This document shows positions 26,065-35,103 of a DNA stretch of 52,157 nucleotides, piece after piece. The translations under genes and the position numbers were made by a program. Under the pieces are notes generated by a model. It was not told the DNA's origin and made no database searches. It was given only the letters and a program-made list of their open reading frames with translations. Positions within the stretch are counted from its first letter, which is position 1; each line of letters starts with the position of its first letter. The DNA comes from Bacteroidales bacterium (GTDB taxonomy: Bacteria > Bacteroidota > Bacteroidia > Bacteroidales > Bacteroidaceae). The stretch is from NCBI GenBank assembly GCA_022784065.1, contig JALFUO010000029.1:1-52157 (forward strand). Direction: 5' to 3'.

Positions 26065-29000
26065 TTACCGCACCAAGGCTTTCGCCGTTTGGCTGCCTGC
26101 ACGCACTACGTAGATGCCGGCGGGGAGGGGCAAGAACTGGGCGGCGCGGCCGTCGGTGATGGCTGTGGCGGCAGCGCGGCCATCGGCTGCGTACACCGTG
26201 ACGGGAACGCCGGCAGGGGCGTCGGCGATGACGATGCCGCCGCGTGCGCTGCGGATGGCCAAGGCGGCAGGCGCGGCATCGAGGCTGCTGATGCCGTTCA
26301 CCACAATGGAGAAGGCAGGCGAGGGCTGAGACTCGCGGCTGCCATAAACGGCGGTGACGGTGTAAACATGGCTCGTGCCTTCTTCTGCCGTGTCGGTATA
26401 GGCATAACCCTCAACGGGCACATCGTTGAGCCGCACGCCGTCGCGATAAACGTTGAAGCCATCGGGCGCGCGCTTCACGAGGCAACCTTCGTAGGAAACG
26501 TTGTCGAGCATCAAGCCCGTCTTGTTCAGTCCCACATAACGCAGGGCGAAATAGCGGGCATCTTCAGGAAGGGCAAAACGCTGTTCCGTCCACGTATCGG
26601 CGGCTTCGAGTGCAGCGACGAGGCGGAAATCTTCAGGGGCATTGCCCGTAGTGGAATAGAGGAACTGATAAGGCTCTGCTTCGGAGGTGACGCTCTGTGC
26701 GAAGAACGACACCGTCTGGCGGTTGCCGGAGAGGCAGGGCGAAATGAGCCAGTCGTCGTTGGGCGCATTATAGGCCGCCCAAGAGATGAAGCAACGGTCA
26801 CCCTCGTAAGTGGTGAGGGGCACGGTGGCAGAAACCTTGGAGGGGTTGAAAGCCATGAATGCCTGCGGCATATCGTTGTTGGGCCATGAGAAAGTGCCAT
26901 CGGTGGCGTTGCCGAACTTAAACGGCTCCACCTCGTCGCCGTCGAAGAGCGTCCAAAGGCCGAAGTCGCTGATTGAGAAATCGGGATAATCCTCCGCTCC
27001 GTCTACCACGTAGGCCGCAACGTCGGAGGCATCTGCCTTTGTCCACGAGAGTTCCACTTTTTCAGAGGTGCTGATGCCCGTGAGGCTGGAAGGACGCGGC
27101 AGGTTGGGCGCTTCGATGCTGACGAGGCGCGAGGCGGCATTATTTGACGACATTTGGTCGCCGCTGGCAAAGACGCGGGCGGTGAGCGTGACGCTTTGGC
27201 CGGCCATCTCGTCGGCGGGCGTAAAGACGAACTTCACTAATTTGGTTTCGCCTGCGGCAAATGGTTTTATGACTGATGAGTCAATGAGCTTTTCGCCTTC
27301 GTAGAGTTCTACGGTGGCTTGGCCGAAGTCGGCCGTGCCTGCATTCTTCACCCTTGCCGTATAGGTGTAGTCGAAGCCTGCTTCTGCAACCGTATGTCCC
27401 TCAAGGCTTTCCATCACGGCTTCACACGTGGTTGCCGTACCTGAAATGGCGAGGTTGTCTACGTGGATATTGTTGTTGGCAACTTGGCGTATATGGCCGT
27501 AAATCAAGATAGAGACACCGCGCAATCCTTGCAGCGCGGAGAGGTCGACGGTGTGCTTCGTCCAGCCGCCCGCGCCCTTCGGGCTGAAGGTGGTGGGGAT
27601 AAATGTGCGCTGGCCATCGGACGTTTCGTAGCCGATGCGCATGTACGTGTCGTCGGCATATACATCAGAATGGAAAAGATAGAAGGAAAGCTGCGGGGCA
27701 ACCGTTTCTGAGAAGTCGATGCGCGGGGAAATGAATACTCCCTCGCCCTCGCGGTTGTACACCTCATCGCCAGAGAACGTGATCAAGCCAGGGCCGTCCT
27801 GCCCGATGGTAAAGGGGTCGTAGCCAGTGCCTACTACCGTCCAAGTGGAATAGGTGCAATCGTTGCGCCAAGGGTTGGTGGCTGTCTGCTGGTTGAGCCA
27901 AGTTTCGGCAAAAGGCAGAGCGTAGTCAGTGCCTACGATGACCGTGCCCGAGTAAGCCGAAGCGGCCGCGCCGGTCTGCGTGAAGGGCGTGAGCATATAG
28001 CGCACGATGCCTTGCGTGCCGTCGAGTTCGGCCTCCGGCGTAGCGTCTGTAAAGGCCGTGCCCTTTACGCCCGGAGCGATTACGGTGAAAGCATCGTCGG
28101 TGATACGGGTCACGCGATAGCGCACATCGTCAGAGTTCACATAGCGTCCCTCGCTGTCGGTGCCGGAGGGCGAAGCCTGCCACGTGAGCTGCACGCCGCC
28201 GTTGGCATTGCGCACAGCCTGCAAATCGGACGCCGGTTGGGGCACGCCGATAGAGAGGTCGCACGCCACGATGGCGCGGATGCTCTCACCGTCGCCATTG
28301 GCAACAGCCACTTCGTAGGTATTAACAGCCATCACAGCCTGCGTGTCGGTCCACTCCACCTGCGCCGCCGTGCCTAAGTTCTTGATTACGCCTGCCGACT
28401 CTTCGCTGCCGCTCTTGTAGATACGCGCTTCGAGGGGTGCGGCAAGGGGCGTGCCCATAGCGGTGAGGGAGGGCGTGGTGAAAGAAAGGCGGACGGAGGA
28501 GTCGGAAACCTTTTCGGCCGTGAGCTGTTCCACAGTTGCCGGAACGGAAGCCGAGGAAAGTTCGCGGAGATAAAGGTTGTCGATCGAGGTGTGCTCGCCG
28601 GCGGCCGTTGTGACGTGGAAACCGATGTAGGCATCGCCCGGCGCGGGCACGAAGTCCACATTGATTTCAACAGGCTCGAGCTGGGGGGCTTGGAAGGTGG
28701 TTTGCTTAATGACGCGGTTCTGGCCTGCCACCGTGTAGCCCGGGCCGATAGTCACGGCGAGGTTGTTGTCGTAGCCGTAATAGCCATAGGCCTGGAACGT
28801 GAGGCGGTACACTTTATTGGTATCGAAAGCCAGGGCGGGCGTGATGAGCCAGTCGTCGGCGGCACCATATATATTAGTATAATAGAATGCGCAATAATAC
28901 TGCGTGTCGAACTTCCAGCGGGGCTGATAAAAGTCATCGCCCGTGCAGTCGGCGTTGGCGTCGATTACCGTATAGGCATCGAAGGCGTGCTGCGTGTCGA

Positions 29001-30474
29001 ACGTCTCGATATAAGGAATATGGCAGGGCACGCCCACGGTGGCATAGTTGGAATATGCAGCCTTGCTCTTCTGCCCGCCGCAATTCACGGTGACGGAGTA
29101 GCGGATATTTGCCATTTCATCGGGCACCGTCTCAACAAAGGTGGCACGCGGACTGAGTCCCGAGGCTGCCACTGCGCCCGAAGGCAGACGCACGATGTCG
29201 TAGGTAAGGTTTCCTGTGTCGATGAAACCGCCGTTTTCGCCCTTCGTAGGCGGTGTCCAGGTGAGCGTTGCTGTGGCGCGACTCTCGTCGACCGACAGCG
29301 TGAGGCCTGTAACGGCGGCAGGCCGGTCGTAGCCAAAGTAGGCCGTCGCCTTGTTCTTCACGCTCACATATCCGCCCTGCTCGAGGGTAATGGCGACGGT
29401 GTGGTTGCCAGCGTCGGCATCGACTTCCGTCTCAAACTGCGTGCCAGCCTGCGCGGCTGCGGCAATCGGTTCCTTGCCGTCGACGCTGATGCTGATTTGC
29501 ACCATGCCTGTGAGCGGTGAGCCGCCGTAAGTGCGCGAGGGAACGGTGAAAGCCACGCGGCCCTTCATAGAACCGGGCGCGGAGGGGGCAAACGTGAGGT
29601 CGGACAATTGGTCGGGGGCGGAGGGATGCGCATTGATGATTGCCAGGGCCGTAAGTTGCTCCTGACGGGTAAAGGTGACGACGGGCGTGGCCTTGCCGGT
29701 GGCGAGGTCTACCTCGAAGATGTAGCTGTAACTGTCCTCTTTCCATGTGTCGGCTGCGGTGAAACCTTTGAAAGCCCAGTAGAACTTGCCCGTGCGGAAG
29801 TCAATCGTGCCCGACTGCGGCAGGTCGTTGGGCACGAAGCCTGTTGCACCGATTACTTGGTAAGAGCCGTCCTTCTGCGTCTTGCACAGATTTCCCTTGG
29901 CATCGATGCCCCAGAGCTGCCCGGCGGCATCGGCTGCCACGGCGCAGAGATAATGCGTTTCGCAAAGGCGGGTGAATTGCCCCGTTTCGGGGTCTACCGT
30001 TGCCAGCCAACCTTTCTCGGTGTTGCCGAAGGGGCGCGTAACGGCGTAGATTTTATCCTCTATCGGGTCGTAAGTAAGGTCTGCCGACACGGTTTCTTCT
30101 AATTTCTTTCCAACTTCGACGCTGCGCTCGAGCTTCCAAGTCTCGGGGTCGTAGACGCGCCAAGTCGTGGTGTAGCTAAGGTAACCGCCCACGATATCCA
30201 CGCCGTAATATTTGCCTTTGGCATAAACGCCGCTGTTGGAAAGTTCCTGAAACGTGCCGCTCGCCGTACCCTGCCGCGTGAGCGCGGTGGTGCTGCCGTC
30301 GGCAGGGATGGAATAGAAAGCGTAGTCGGGCACGGGTGCGCCGCTATCGGTCCACGCATCAGAATAATACAGATAACCGTAAAGCGTGGGGGCTTCGTTT
30401 TGCGCGACAGCGGTGAGACCGCCAGCCAGCAGGAACAGCACAGCCAGCATTACGGAGGAGAAAAAGTTTTTCAT
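26065..30474 (-). CDS. Large secreted choice-of-anchor/cleaved-adhesin-type protein with C-terminal T9SS type A-like sorting domain
   Basis: 1469 aa; signal peptide; Fn3-like repeats; YIETFDTQHAFDAYTVIDANADCTGDDFYQPRW, DDWLITPALAF, DDWLISPCLSG jellyroll motifs; tail ITDGRAAQFLPLPAGIYVVRAGSQTAKALVR. Confidence 0.88.
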   Translation of the reverse strand: MKNFFSSVMLAVLFLLAGGLTAVAQNEAPTLYGYLYYSDAWTDSGAPVPDYAFYSIPADGSTTALTRQGTASGTFQELSNSGVYAKGKYYGVDIVGGYLSYTTTWRVYDPETWKLERSVEVGKKLEETVSADLTYDPIEDKIYAVTRPFGNTEKGWLATVDPETGQFTRLCETHYLCAVAADAAGQLWGIDAKGNLCKTQKDGSYQVIGATGFVPNDLPQSGTIDFRTGKFYWAFKGFTAADTWKEDSYSYIFEVDLATGKATPVVTFTRQEQLTALAIINAHPSAPDQLSDLTFAPSAPGSMKGRVAFTVPSRTYGGSPLTGMVQISISVDGKEPIAAAAQAGTQFETEVDADAGNHTVAITLEQGGYVSVKNKATAYFGYDRPAAVTGLTLSVDESRATATLTWTPPTKGENGGFIDTGNLTYDIVRLPSGAVAASGLSPRATFVETVPDEMANIRYSVTVNCGGQKSKAAYSNYATVGVPCHIPYIETFDTQHAFDAYTVIDANADCTGDDFYQPRWKFDTQYYCAFYYTNIYGAADDWLITPALAFDTNKVYRLTFQAYGYYGYDNNLAVTIGPGYTVAGQNRVIKQTTFQAPQLEPVEINVDFVPAPGDAYIGFHVTTAAGEHTSIDNLYLRELSSASVPATVEQLTAEKVSDSSVRLSFTTPSLTAMGTPLAAPLEARIYKSGSEESAGVIKNLGTAAQVEWTDTQAVMAVNTYEVAVANGDGESIRAIVACDLSIGVPQPASDLQAVRNANGGVQLTWQASPSGTDSEGRYVNSDDVRYRVTRITDDAFTVIAPGVKGTAFTDATPEAELDGTQGIVRYMLTPFTQTGAAASAYSGTVIVGTDYALPFAETWLNQQTATNPWRNDCTYSTWTVVGTGYDPFTIGQDGPGLITFSGDEVYNREGEGVFISPRIDFSETVAPQLSFYLFHSDVYADDTYMRIGYETSDGQRTFIPTTFSPKGAGGWTKHTVDLSALQGLRGVSILIYGHIRQVANNNIHVDNLAISGTATTCEAVMESLEGHTVAEAGFDYTYTARVKNAGTADFGQATVELYEGEKLIDSSVIKPFAAGETKLVKFVFTPADEMAGQSVTLTARVFASGDQMSSNNAASRLVSIEAPNLPRPSSLTGISTSEKVELSWTKADASDVAAYVVDGAEDYPDFSISDFGLWTLFDGDEVEPFKFGNATDGTFSWPNNDMPQAFMAFNPSKVSATVPLTTYEGDRCFISWAAYNAPNDDWLISPCLSGNRQTVSFFAQSVTSEAEPYQFLYSTTGNAPEDFRLVAALEAADTWTEQRFALPEDARYFALRYVGLNKTGLMLDNVSYEGCLVKRAPDGFNVYRDGVRLNDVPVEGYAYTDTAEEGTSHVYTVTAVYGSRESQPSPAFSIVVNGISSLDAAPAALAIRSARGGIVIADAPAGVPVTVYAADGRAAATAITDGRAAQFLPLPAGIYVVRAGSQTAKALVR

Positions 30475-30523
30475 AAAAGGGTTTGGGAAAAGTGTATATA
30501 TAATATTGTGTGTTAAGTCTAAG

Positions 30524-30572
30524 TTGAGCAGGTGCGTTATGCACTATCTCCGCAAAACGCACCTGCTTGTTC
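30524..30572 (-). terminator. Terminator-like hairpin
   Basis: AGCAGGTGCGTTatgcactatctccgcaaAACGCACCTGCT. Confidence 0.6.
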
Positions 30573-31214
30573 CTATTTCTTCAAAAACTGGAAGAGCTTT
30601 TGGAGCGAATCCTCATCGCGCCAGCTCCAATAATGCTCGTTCATCAGTTTCTTGAACTCTTTTTTGCGCTCGGGCACTACGTGCTTCTTAAACGCGCTTT
30701 CGTTGGCGGGGATAACCGTGCCTTGAATGTTGAAATAGTATTTGTCAATCAAAGGATAGCCTTCGTCGGCCGACTGCCCTTCGCGTTCGAGGTCGAGCAT
30801 TGCGCCGTCTACGAAAAACGCTTTCTGCTCAAGCCCGTCGGCCGTTTCGCGGCGCACCCGCTCCTTATCTATCAGCGTGACTTTGAGCAGATAGTTATAG
30901 CCGTCTTGCCCTACGACCTCCCCCATCATGTCGCCCGGCACTTTCATGAACTTGGCGTCGGGAAACTCTACGCTGAAAATGCGCGTAACGTCAATCTCGC
31001 GCACCTTGCCTTCCTGAATGTCGCAGAGTTTGCCTTCGGTCAGCGTGATATTGACTTTTGCCGTCACAAACCTGCCGAATGACTGCACGACCTTTCCTTC
31101 ACGAAACTCGGGAAAGAGCAGGACGCTCTTGGTGCGCCGCGTTTCCTGATTTTGCTGCGCAAATGCAAACAGCGCGCAAAAGGATAAAACGAGAAAAACA
31201 AGTTGCTTCTTCAT
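30573..31214 (-). CDS. Hypothetical secreted protein (213 aa)
   Basis: Signal peptide MKKQLVFLVLSFCALFAFAQQ; no family recognised by eye. Confidence 0.75.
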   Translation of the reverse strand: MKKQLVFLVLSFCALFAFAQQNQETRRTKSVLLFPEFREGKVVQSFGRFVTAKVNITLTEGKLCDIQEGKVREIDVTRIFSVEFPDAKFMKVPGDMMGEVVGQDGYNYLLKVTLIDKERVRRETADGLEQKAFFVDGAMLDLEREGQSADEGYPLIDKYYFNIQGTVIPANESAFKKHVVPERKKEFKKLMNEHYWSWRDEDSLQKLFQFLKK

Positions 31215-31436
31215 AATAAGTCACGCTAATTAGTAGACGAGCGCATTAAGATGGCTCCTAATTTCTGCAAAGTAACAAAAAATGCCGCAAATTGTCAAAG
31301 CAAAACCGCCTTAAATGCACTATCTGCCCTTAGAGACCGCTTTTTGCTTTTGCCATCTATTAAAAAATCTCTAATTTTGCAGCACCTACGGCATTAGGTC
31401 CGTTTGAAAAGCTATATCAATCAATTTTTTATATTT

Positions 31437-33158
31437 ATGGAATGGTTCATTAATATCCTGACGAACCCCGGTTCCATCGCCCACCTTGTTGTGCTTTATG
31501 CTATCGTAATCAGCCTGGGCGTGAAATTGGGGAAAATCAAGTTCGGCGGCGTTGCCCTCGGCGTAACGTTCGTCCTGTTTATGGGTATCGTGGCGGGACA
31601 TCTGTTCAACTACTTCGGCGGCATCGACCACGCCGAGCAGAAAGCCACGATCGACTTCGTAAAAGAATTGGGCTTGATTCTCTTTGTTTATTGCATCGGC
31701 CTGCAAGTAGGCCCGGGCTTTTTCGCCACGTTCAAGAAGGGCGGCGTGGGCATGAACCTCATCACCGTGGGCATCGTGCTGCTCAACGTGGCAGTGATGC
31801 TGGGTCTGTACTTCCTCGTGTTCGACACGTCGAACTACAACCTCGCGATGATGGTGGGCACCATGTACGGCGCAATTACCAACACGCCTGGCCTCGGCGC
31901 AGCCAACACGGTTGTGGCCGACTTCACGAGCAAGCCCGGATTCGACTGGGGCGCAGGCGGCGCAGTGCCCGACCTCGCTTCGAGCTATGCCTGCGCTTAT
32001 CCCCTCGGCGTTGTGGGCATCATTCTTGCCACTATCCTCGTGCGCTATCTCTGCAACATCAAACTGGAAAAGGAGCAGGAGCAAATCCGCAAGGAGCAAG
32101 AAAGCAATCCGCACGCCACGCCTAAGCACCTCGTGCTCCGCGTGACGAACGCCGCCGTGGCAGGACGCACGCTGCAAGACCTGCACAACTTCCTCAACCG
32201 CCAGTTCGTCGTGGTGCGCTGCATCAAGGACGGCGTGATGTCTATCCCCAACGGCGAGACGAAGCTTGAAATCGGCATGGAAATCCACCTCGTTTGCGCA
32301 GAGGACGAAGCAGAGCCTATCTCCGTGCTCATCGGCGAAAACATCGAGGGCAAGACGTGGAAGGACGACATCGACAAGAAGCAGAAGTACGTTTCTCACC
32401 GCCTCGTCATCACCAAGCCCGAAATCAACGGCAAGACCTTCGGCCAAATCCATTTCAGCACGATTTACGGCGTGAACGTCACCCGCGTGACGCGTAACGG
32501 CATGGACCTCTTCGCCGACCGCAACCTGCGCCTGCAAGTGGGCGACCGCATTCTCGTGACGGGTACGGAAGAAAACGTGGAAGCCGTGAAGCGCGCCATC
32601 GGCAGCAGCGTGAAACGCCTAGACCACCCCAACGTGGGCGCCATCTTCTTCGGCATCATGCTGGGTATCCTCGTGGGACAAATCCCCTTGGGTATGGGCA
32701 TGAAGCTCGGTCTCGCCGGCGGTCCGCTCGTCGTGGCTATCCTCATCGGCGCATTCGGCTACCGCTACAAAATCAACACCTACACCTCCACCTCCGCCAA
32801 CCTTATGCTGCGCGAAGTGGGCTTGCTGCTCTTCCTATCGAGCGTGGGCATACAGGCCGGCGCACATTTCTGGGAAACGATTATGGCAGGCGGCCTTACC
32901 TACGTGTGGACGGGCTTCCTCATCACCATTATCCCCATTCTGATTATGGGCGTTGTGGCACGCAAGGTTTTGAAGCTGAACTACTTTACGCTCATGGGCT
33001 TGATTGCAGGCTCTAACACCGACCCTCCCGCCTTGGCATTCGCCAACCAGACGGCCGGCAACGATGCGCCTGCCGTGGGTTACTCCACCGTCTATCCCTT
33101 GGCCATGTTCCTGCGCATCCTTGTGGCGCAAGTGGTGCTGCTGGCGTTCTTGAGTTAA
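31437..33158 (+). CDS. AspT/YidE/YbjL-type putative transporter with TrkA-C domains
   Basis: Duplicated membrane domain (MMVGTMYGAITNTPGLGAAN and LMGLIAGSNTDPPALAFAN) with central RCK_C-like regions. ATG at 31437 preferred over upstream TTG at 31404. Confidence 0.9.
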   Translation: MEWFINILTNPGSIAHLVVLYAIVISLGVKLGKIKFGGVALGVTFVLFMGIVAGHLFNYFGGIDHAEQKATIDFVKELGLILFVYCIGLQVGPGFFATFKKGGVGMNLITVGIVLLNVAVMLGLYFLVFDTSNYNLAMMVGTMYGAITNTPGLGAANTVVADFTSKPGFDWGAGGAVPDLASSYACAYPLGVVGIILATILVRYLCNIKLEKEQEQIRKEQESNPHATPKHLVLRVTNAAVAGRTLQDLHNFLNRQFVVVRCIKDGVMSIPNGETKLEIGMEIHLVCAEDEAEPISVLIGENIEGKTWKDDIDKKQKYVSHRLVITKPEINGKTFGQIHFSTIYGVNVTRVTRNGMDLFADRNLRLQVGDRILVTGTEENVEAVKRAIGSSVKRLDHPNVGAIFFGIMLGILVGQIPLGMGMKLGLAGGPLVVAILIGAFGYRYKINTYTSTSANLMLREVGLLLFLSSVGIQAGAHFWETIMAGGLTYVWTGFLITIIPILIMGVVARKVLKLNYFTLMGLIAGSNTDPPALAFANQTAGNDAPAVGYSTVYPLAMFLRILVAQVVLLAFLS

Positions 33159-33204
33159 GAGCTTTATAGGCGAGTACTATATATTATCAAAAAAAAAACG
33201 AGTA

Positions 33205-33256
33205 AGCAGGGTTGCGTATTTAACAAAACGCCATGAAAACCTTGCTTACTCGTTTT
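33205..33256. terminator. Inverted repeat/terminator-like
   Basis: AACGAGTAAGCAGGGTT ... AACCTTGCTTACTCGTT. Confidence 0.55.
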
Positions 33257-33325
33257 CTATATCTACCCATTTCCCCTCTATGTTTCTCAGCCTGCGCTTA
33301 TTCCATGAACCCTACTATATAACAA

Positions 33326-33372
33326 AAATAAAATCGTCAAGCCTGCGAGGCTTGACGATTTTATTTTTGTTA
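33326..33372. terminator. Bidirectional terminator hairpin
   Basis: AAAATAAAATCGTCAAGCCTgcgAGGCTTGACGATTTTATTTT. Confidence 0.85.
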
Positions 33373-33489
33373 TCCCGCTGGATAAAGGCTGTGTTTTAAA
33401 AGTGCAAATGTTGTTTTACCGCTGTTGCCGCGTTTCGGCAAACATATAAAGTCAGTTTTCCTTTTTTTCTGATAATCATGTGCTTTGGA

Positions 33490-33993
33490 CTATTCAGCAG
33501 CCTGCTTGCGCAAGGAGTCTGCAGCTGCCGTTTTTGGGCCTACTTCCTTATAGAAGCCTGCACGCTCGGCATCTTCGGGAAGGTTTTCCTGCTGCGCCTG
33601 ATAGGCCTGCTGCGAAGCGGCGGGCGCATTGTCAGCGTCGTGCGTTTCAAACGAATGCTGCGCGGCCGTGCCGAGCAGGCAAACGATGGCCACTGCTGCG
33701 GCGGCGCGGAACAAGGGGCGCAGGCGATTTGCAAGCGTGATGCGGTGGGCCTTCACCACGATTTGCGGTTGCGCCACCGGTTCGCCGATACGGGCAAGCA
33801 CGCGCTGGTCAAACTCCATGCCGAGGGCCTCGCCGGCGGCTTCCGACTGATAGGCGAACAACTCTTTGTACCGGGCAAGATGTGCCGGCAAGATGTCCTG
33901 AGCGAAGAAAGCGCGCAAAATGCGCTCCTCTTCTGCCGTGGTGGCCGCCTCCCAGTAGCGTTCCAAAAGTTGTTCGATATATTTATAGTCCAT
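33490..33993 (-). CDS. Putative anti-sigma factor / small membrane-anchored hypothetical protein
   Basis: Overlaps the 3' end of the ECF sigma gene; N-terminal MDYKYIEQLLERYWEAATTAEEERILRAFF; single TM FRAAAAVAIVCLLGTAA. Confidence 0.7.
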   Translation of the reverse strand: MDYKYIEQLLERYWEAATTAEEERILRAFFAQDILPAHLARYKELFAYQSEAAGEALGMEFDQRVLARIGEPVAQPQIVVKAHRITLANRLRPLFRAAAAVAIVCLLGTAAQHSFETHDADNAPAASQQAYQAQQENLPEDAERAGFYKEVGPKTAAADSLRKQAAE

Positions 33994-34495
33994 GATGCTC
34001 TAATTTTAAGTATTCGAGTTTGATAAATTTCCTGGCCCGATGCAAGGTGACTTTTACTACTTCCTCCGTCCAGCCTGTAACGGCCGCGATTTCAGAATAA
34101 GAGAGTCCCTCAATGTCGCGAAGTTGCACCACGGTGCGTTGCTTTTCGGGCAGGGAATTGATTATTTGCCGCACGATTGCCAGCTTTTCGCTGTGCTCTA
34201 ATTCTTCTTGCGGCGAGCGACTGGCATCGGGGCGGTCGAAAGCATCTTCGTCGAGCGAGAGGTTTTGATGCTCCTTTTTTGCTATGGTGTCGAGCGCGAG
34301 GTTACGTGCCGCCGTGAGGCAATAGGCTTCGAGAGAATTTACTTGCGCGAGTTCATCGCGCTTTTCCCACGCCCGCACCAGCGTTTCCTCCGTGATGTCT
34401 TCGGCCTCATCGGCTCGGAGCGTAATGCGGAGGGCAAGGCGAAAGATTTTGTCTTTCAGGGGTAAAAGGTCGTGGCTGAAGTCTATTTCTTTCAT
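33983..34495 (-). CDS. RNA polymerase sigma-70 family (ECF) factor
   Basis: Region 2 LRADEAEDITEETLVRAWEKRDEL; region 4 LPEKQRTVVQLRDIEGLSYSEIAAVTGWTEEVVKVTLHRARK. Confidence 0.95.
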   Translation of the reverse strand: MKEIDFSHDLLPLKDKIFRLALRITLRADEAEDITEETLVRAWEKRDELAQVNSLEAYCLTAARNLALDTIAKKEHQNLSLDEDAFDRPDASRSPQEELEHSEKLAIVRQIINSLPEKQRTVVQLRDIEGLSYSEIAAVTGWTEEVVKVTLHRARKFIKLEYLKLEHHGL

Positions 34496-34652
34496 TGCTC
34501 TCTATTTGAAAGACGGGCGAACAGGTGAAAAGTTACAGGGCAGGGCCGATTTTTTTGTGAGGCCAACAGTTTTGCCTACCGCAAAAGTAATAATTTTTTG
34601 GCAAGCCAAGCGCACAGGCCTCGGCGCAACCGACACTTTCCTTACGTGCCCG

Positions 34653-34885
34653 CCCGGCGCATCTCGGGGAAAGAGTTTCTTTTCTCCGAGATATTTTTTA
34701 TTTCCAGCAATATATTTTTTCCTTTCATACAAAAAAGTTTTTGTTACAAACTTTGTAACACATATTACAAACTTTGTAACGCGTGTTAGCAAGTTTGTAA
34801 CGCTTATTAGCAAGTTTGTAACAAACTTTTTCCGCGCAGATAGTGAAAACTATCAAGGGATTAGTAAAAAATATCCGCCTCGTGA
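34653..34885 (+). mobile_element. MITE-like element, copy 2: imperfect inverted arms flanking a 4 x 21-nt palindrome array
   Basis: Array 34743-34822: gttacaaactttgtaac/acat/attacaaactttgtaac/gcgt/gttagcaagtttgtaac/gctt/attagcaagtttgtaac. Left arm 34681-34725 matches the reverse complement of copy 1's right arm at 41/45 by eye. Confidence 0.75.
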
Positions 34886-35103
34886 TTGGATATTTTCGGC
34901 TCACTCGGCATAGCCAGGCGGAGGGGAAAGAGCAAAAAAGGAGGGGAAAAGGTATAAAACTAAATGACAACAAAACCCGTCACTAATGACGGGTTTGAGG
35001 GCGCAACCATACACACGCAAGCACCTTATATACAGGGAAATAAGTCAAGCAATGCTGGGTATGCTGGGTTTTTAGGGATAAAAAATGCGTATAGAGCGCG
35101 GGC

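Noticed and set aside
31386-32537. 383-aa minus-strand ORF
   Set aside because: Antisense of the AspT/YidE-type transporter.
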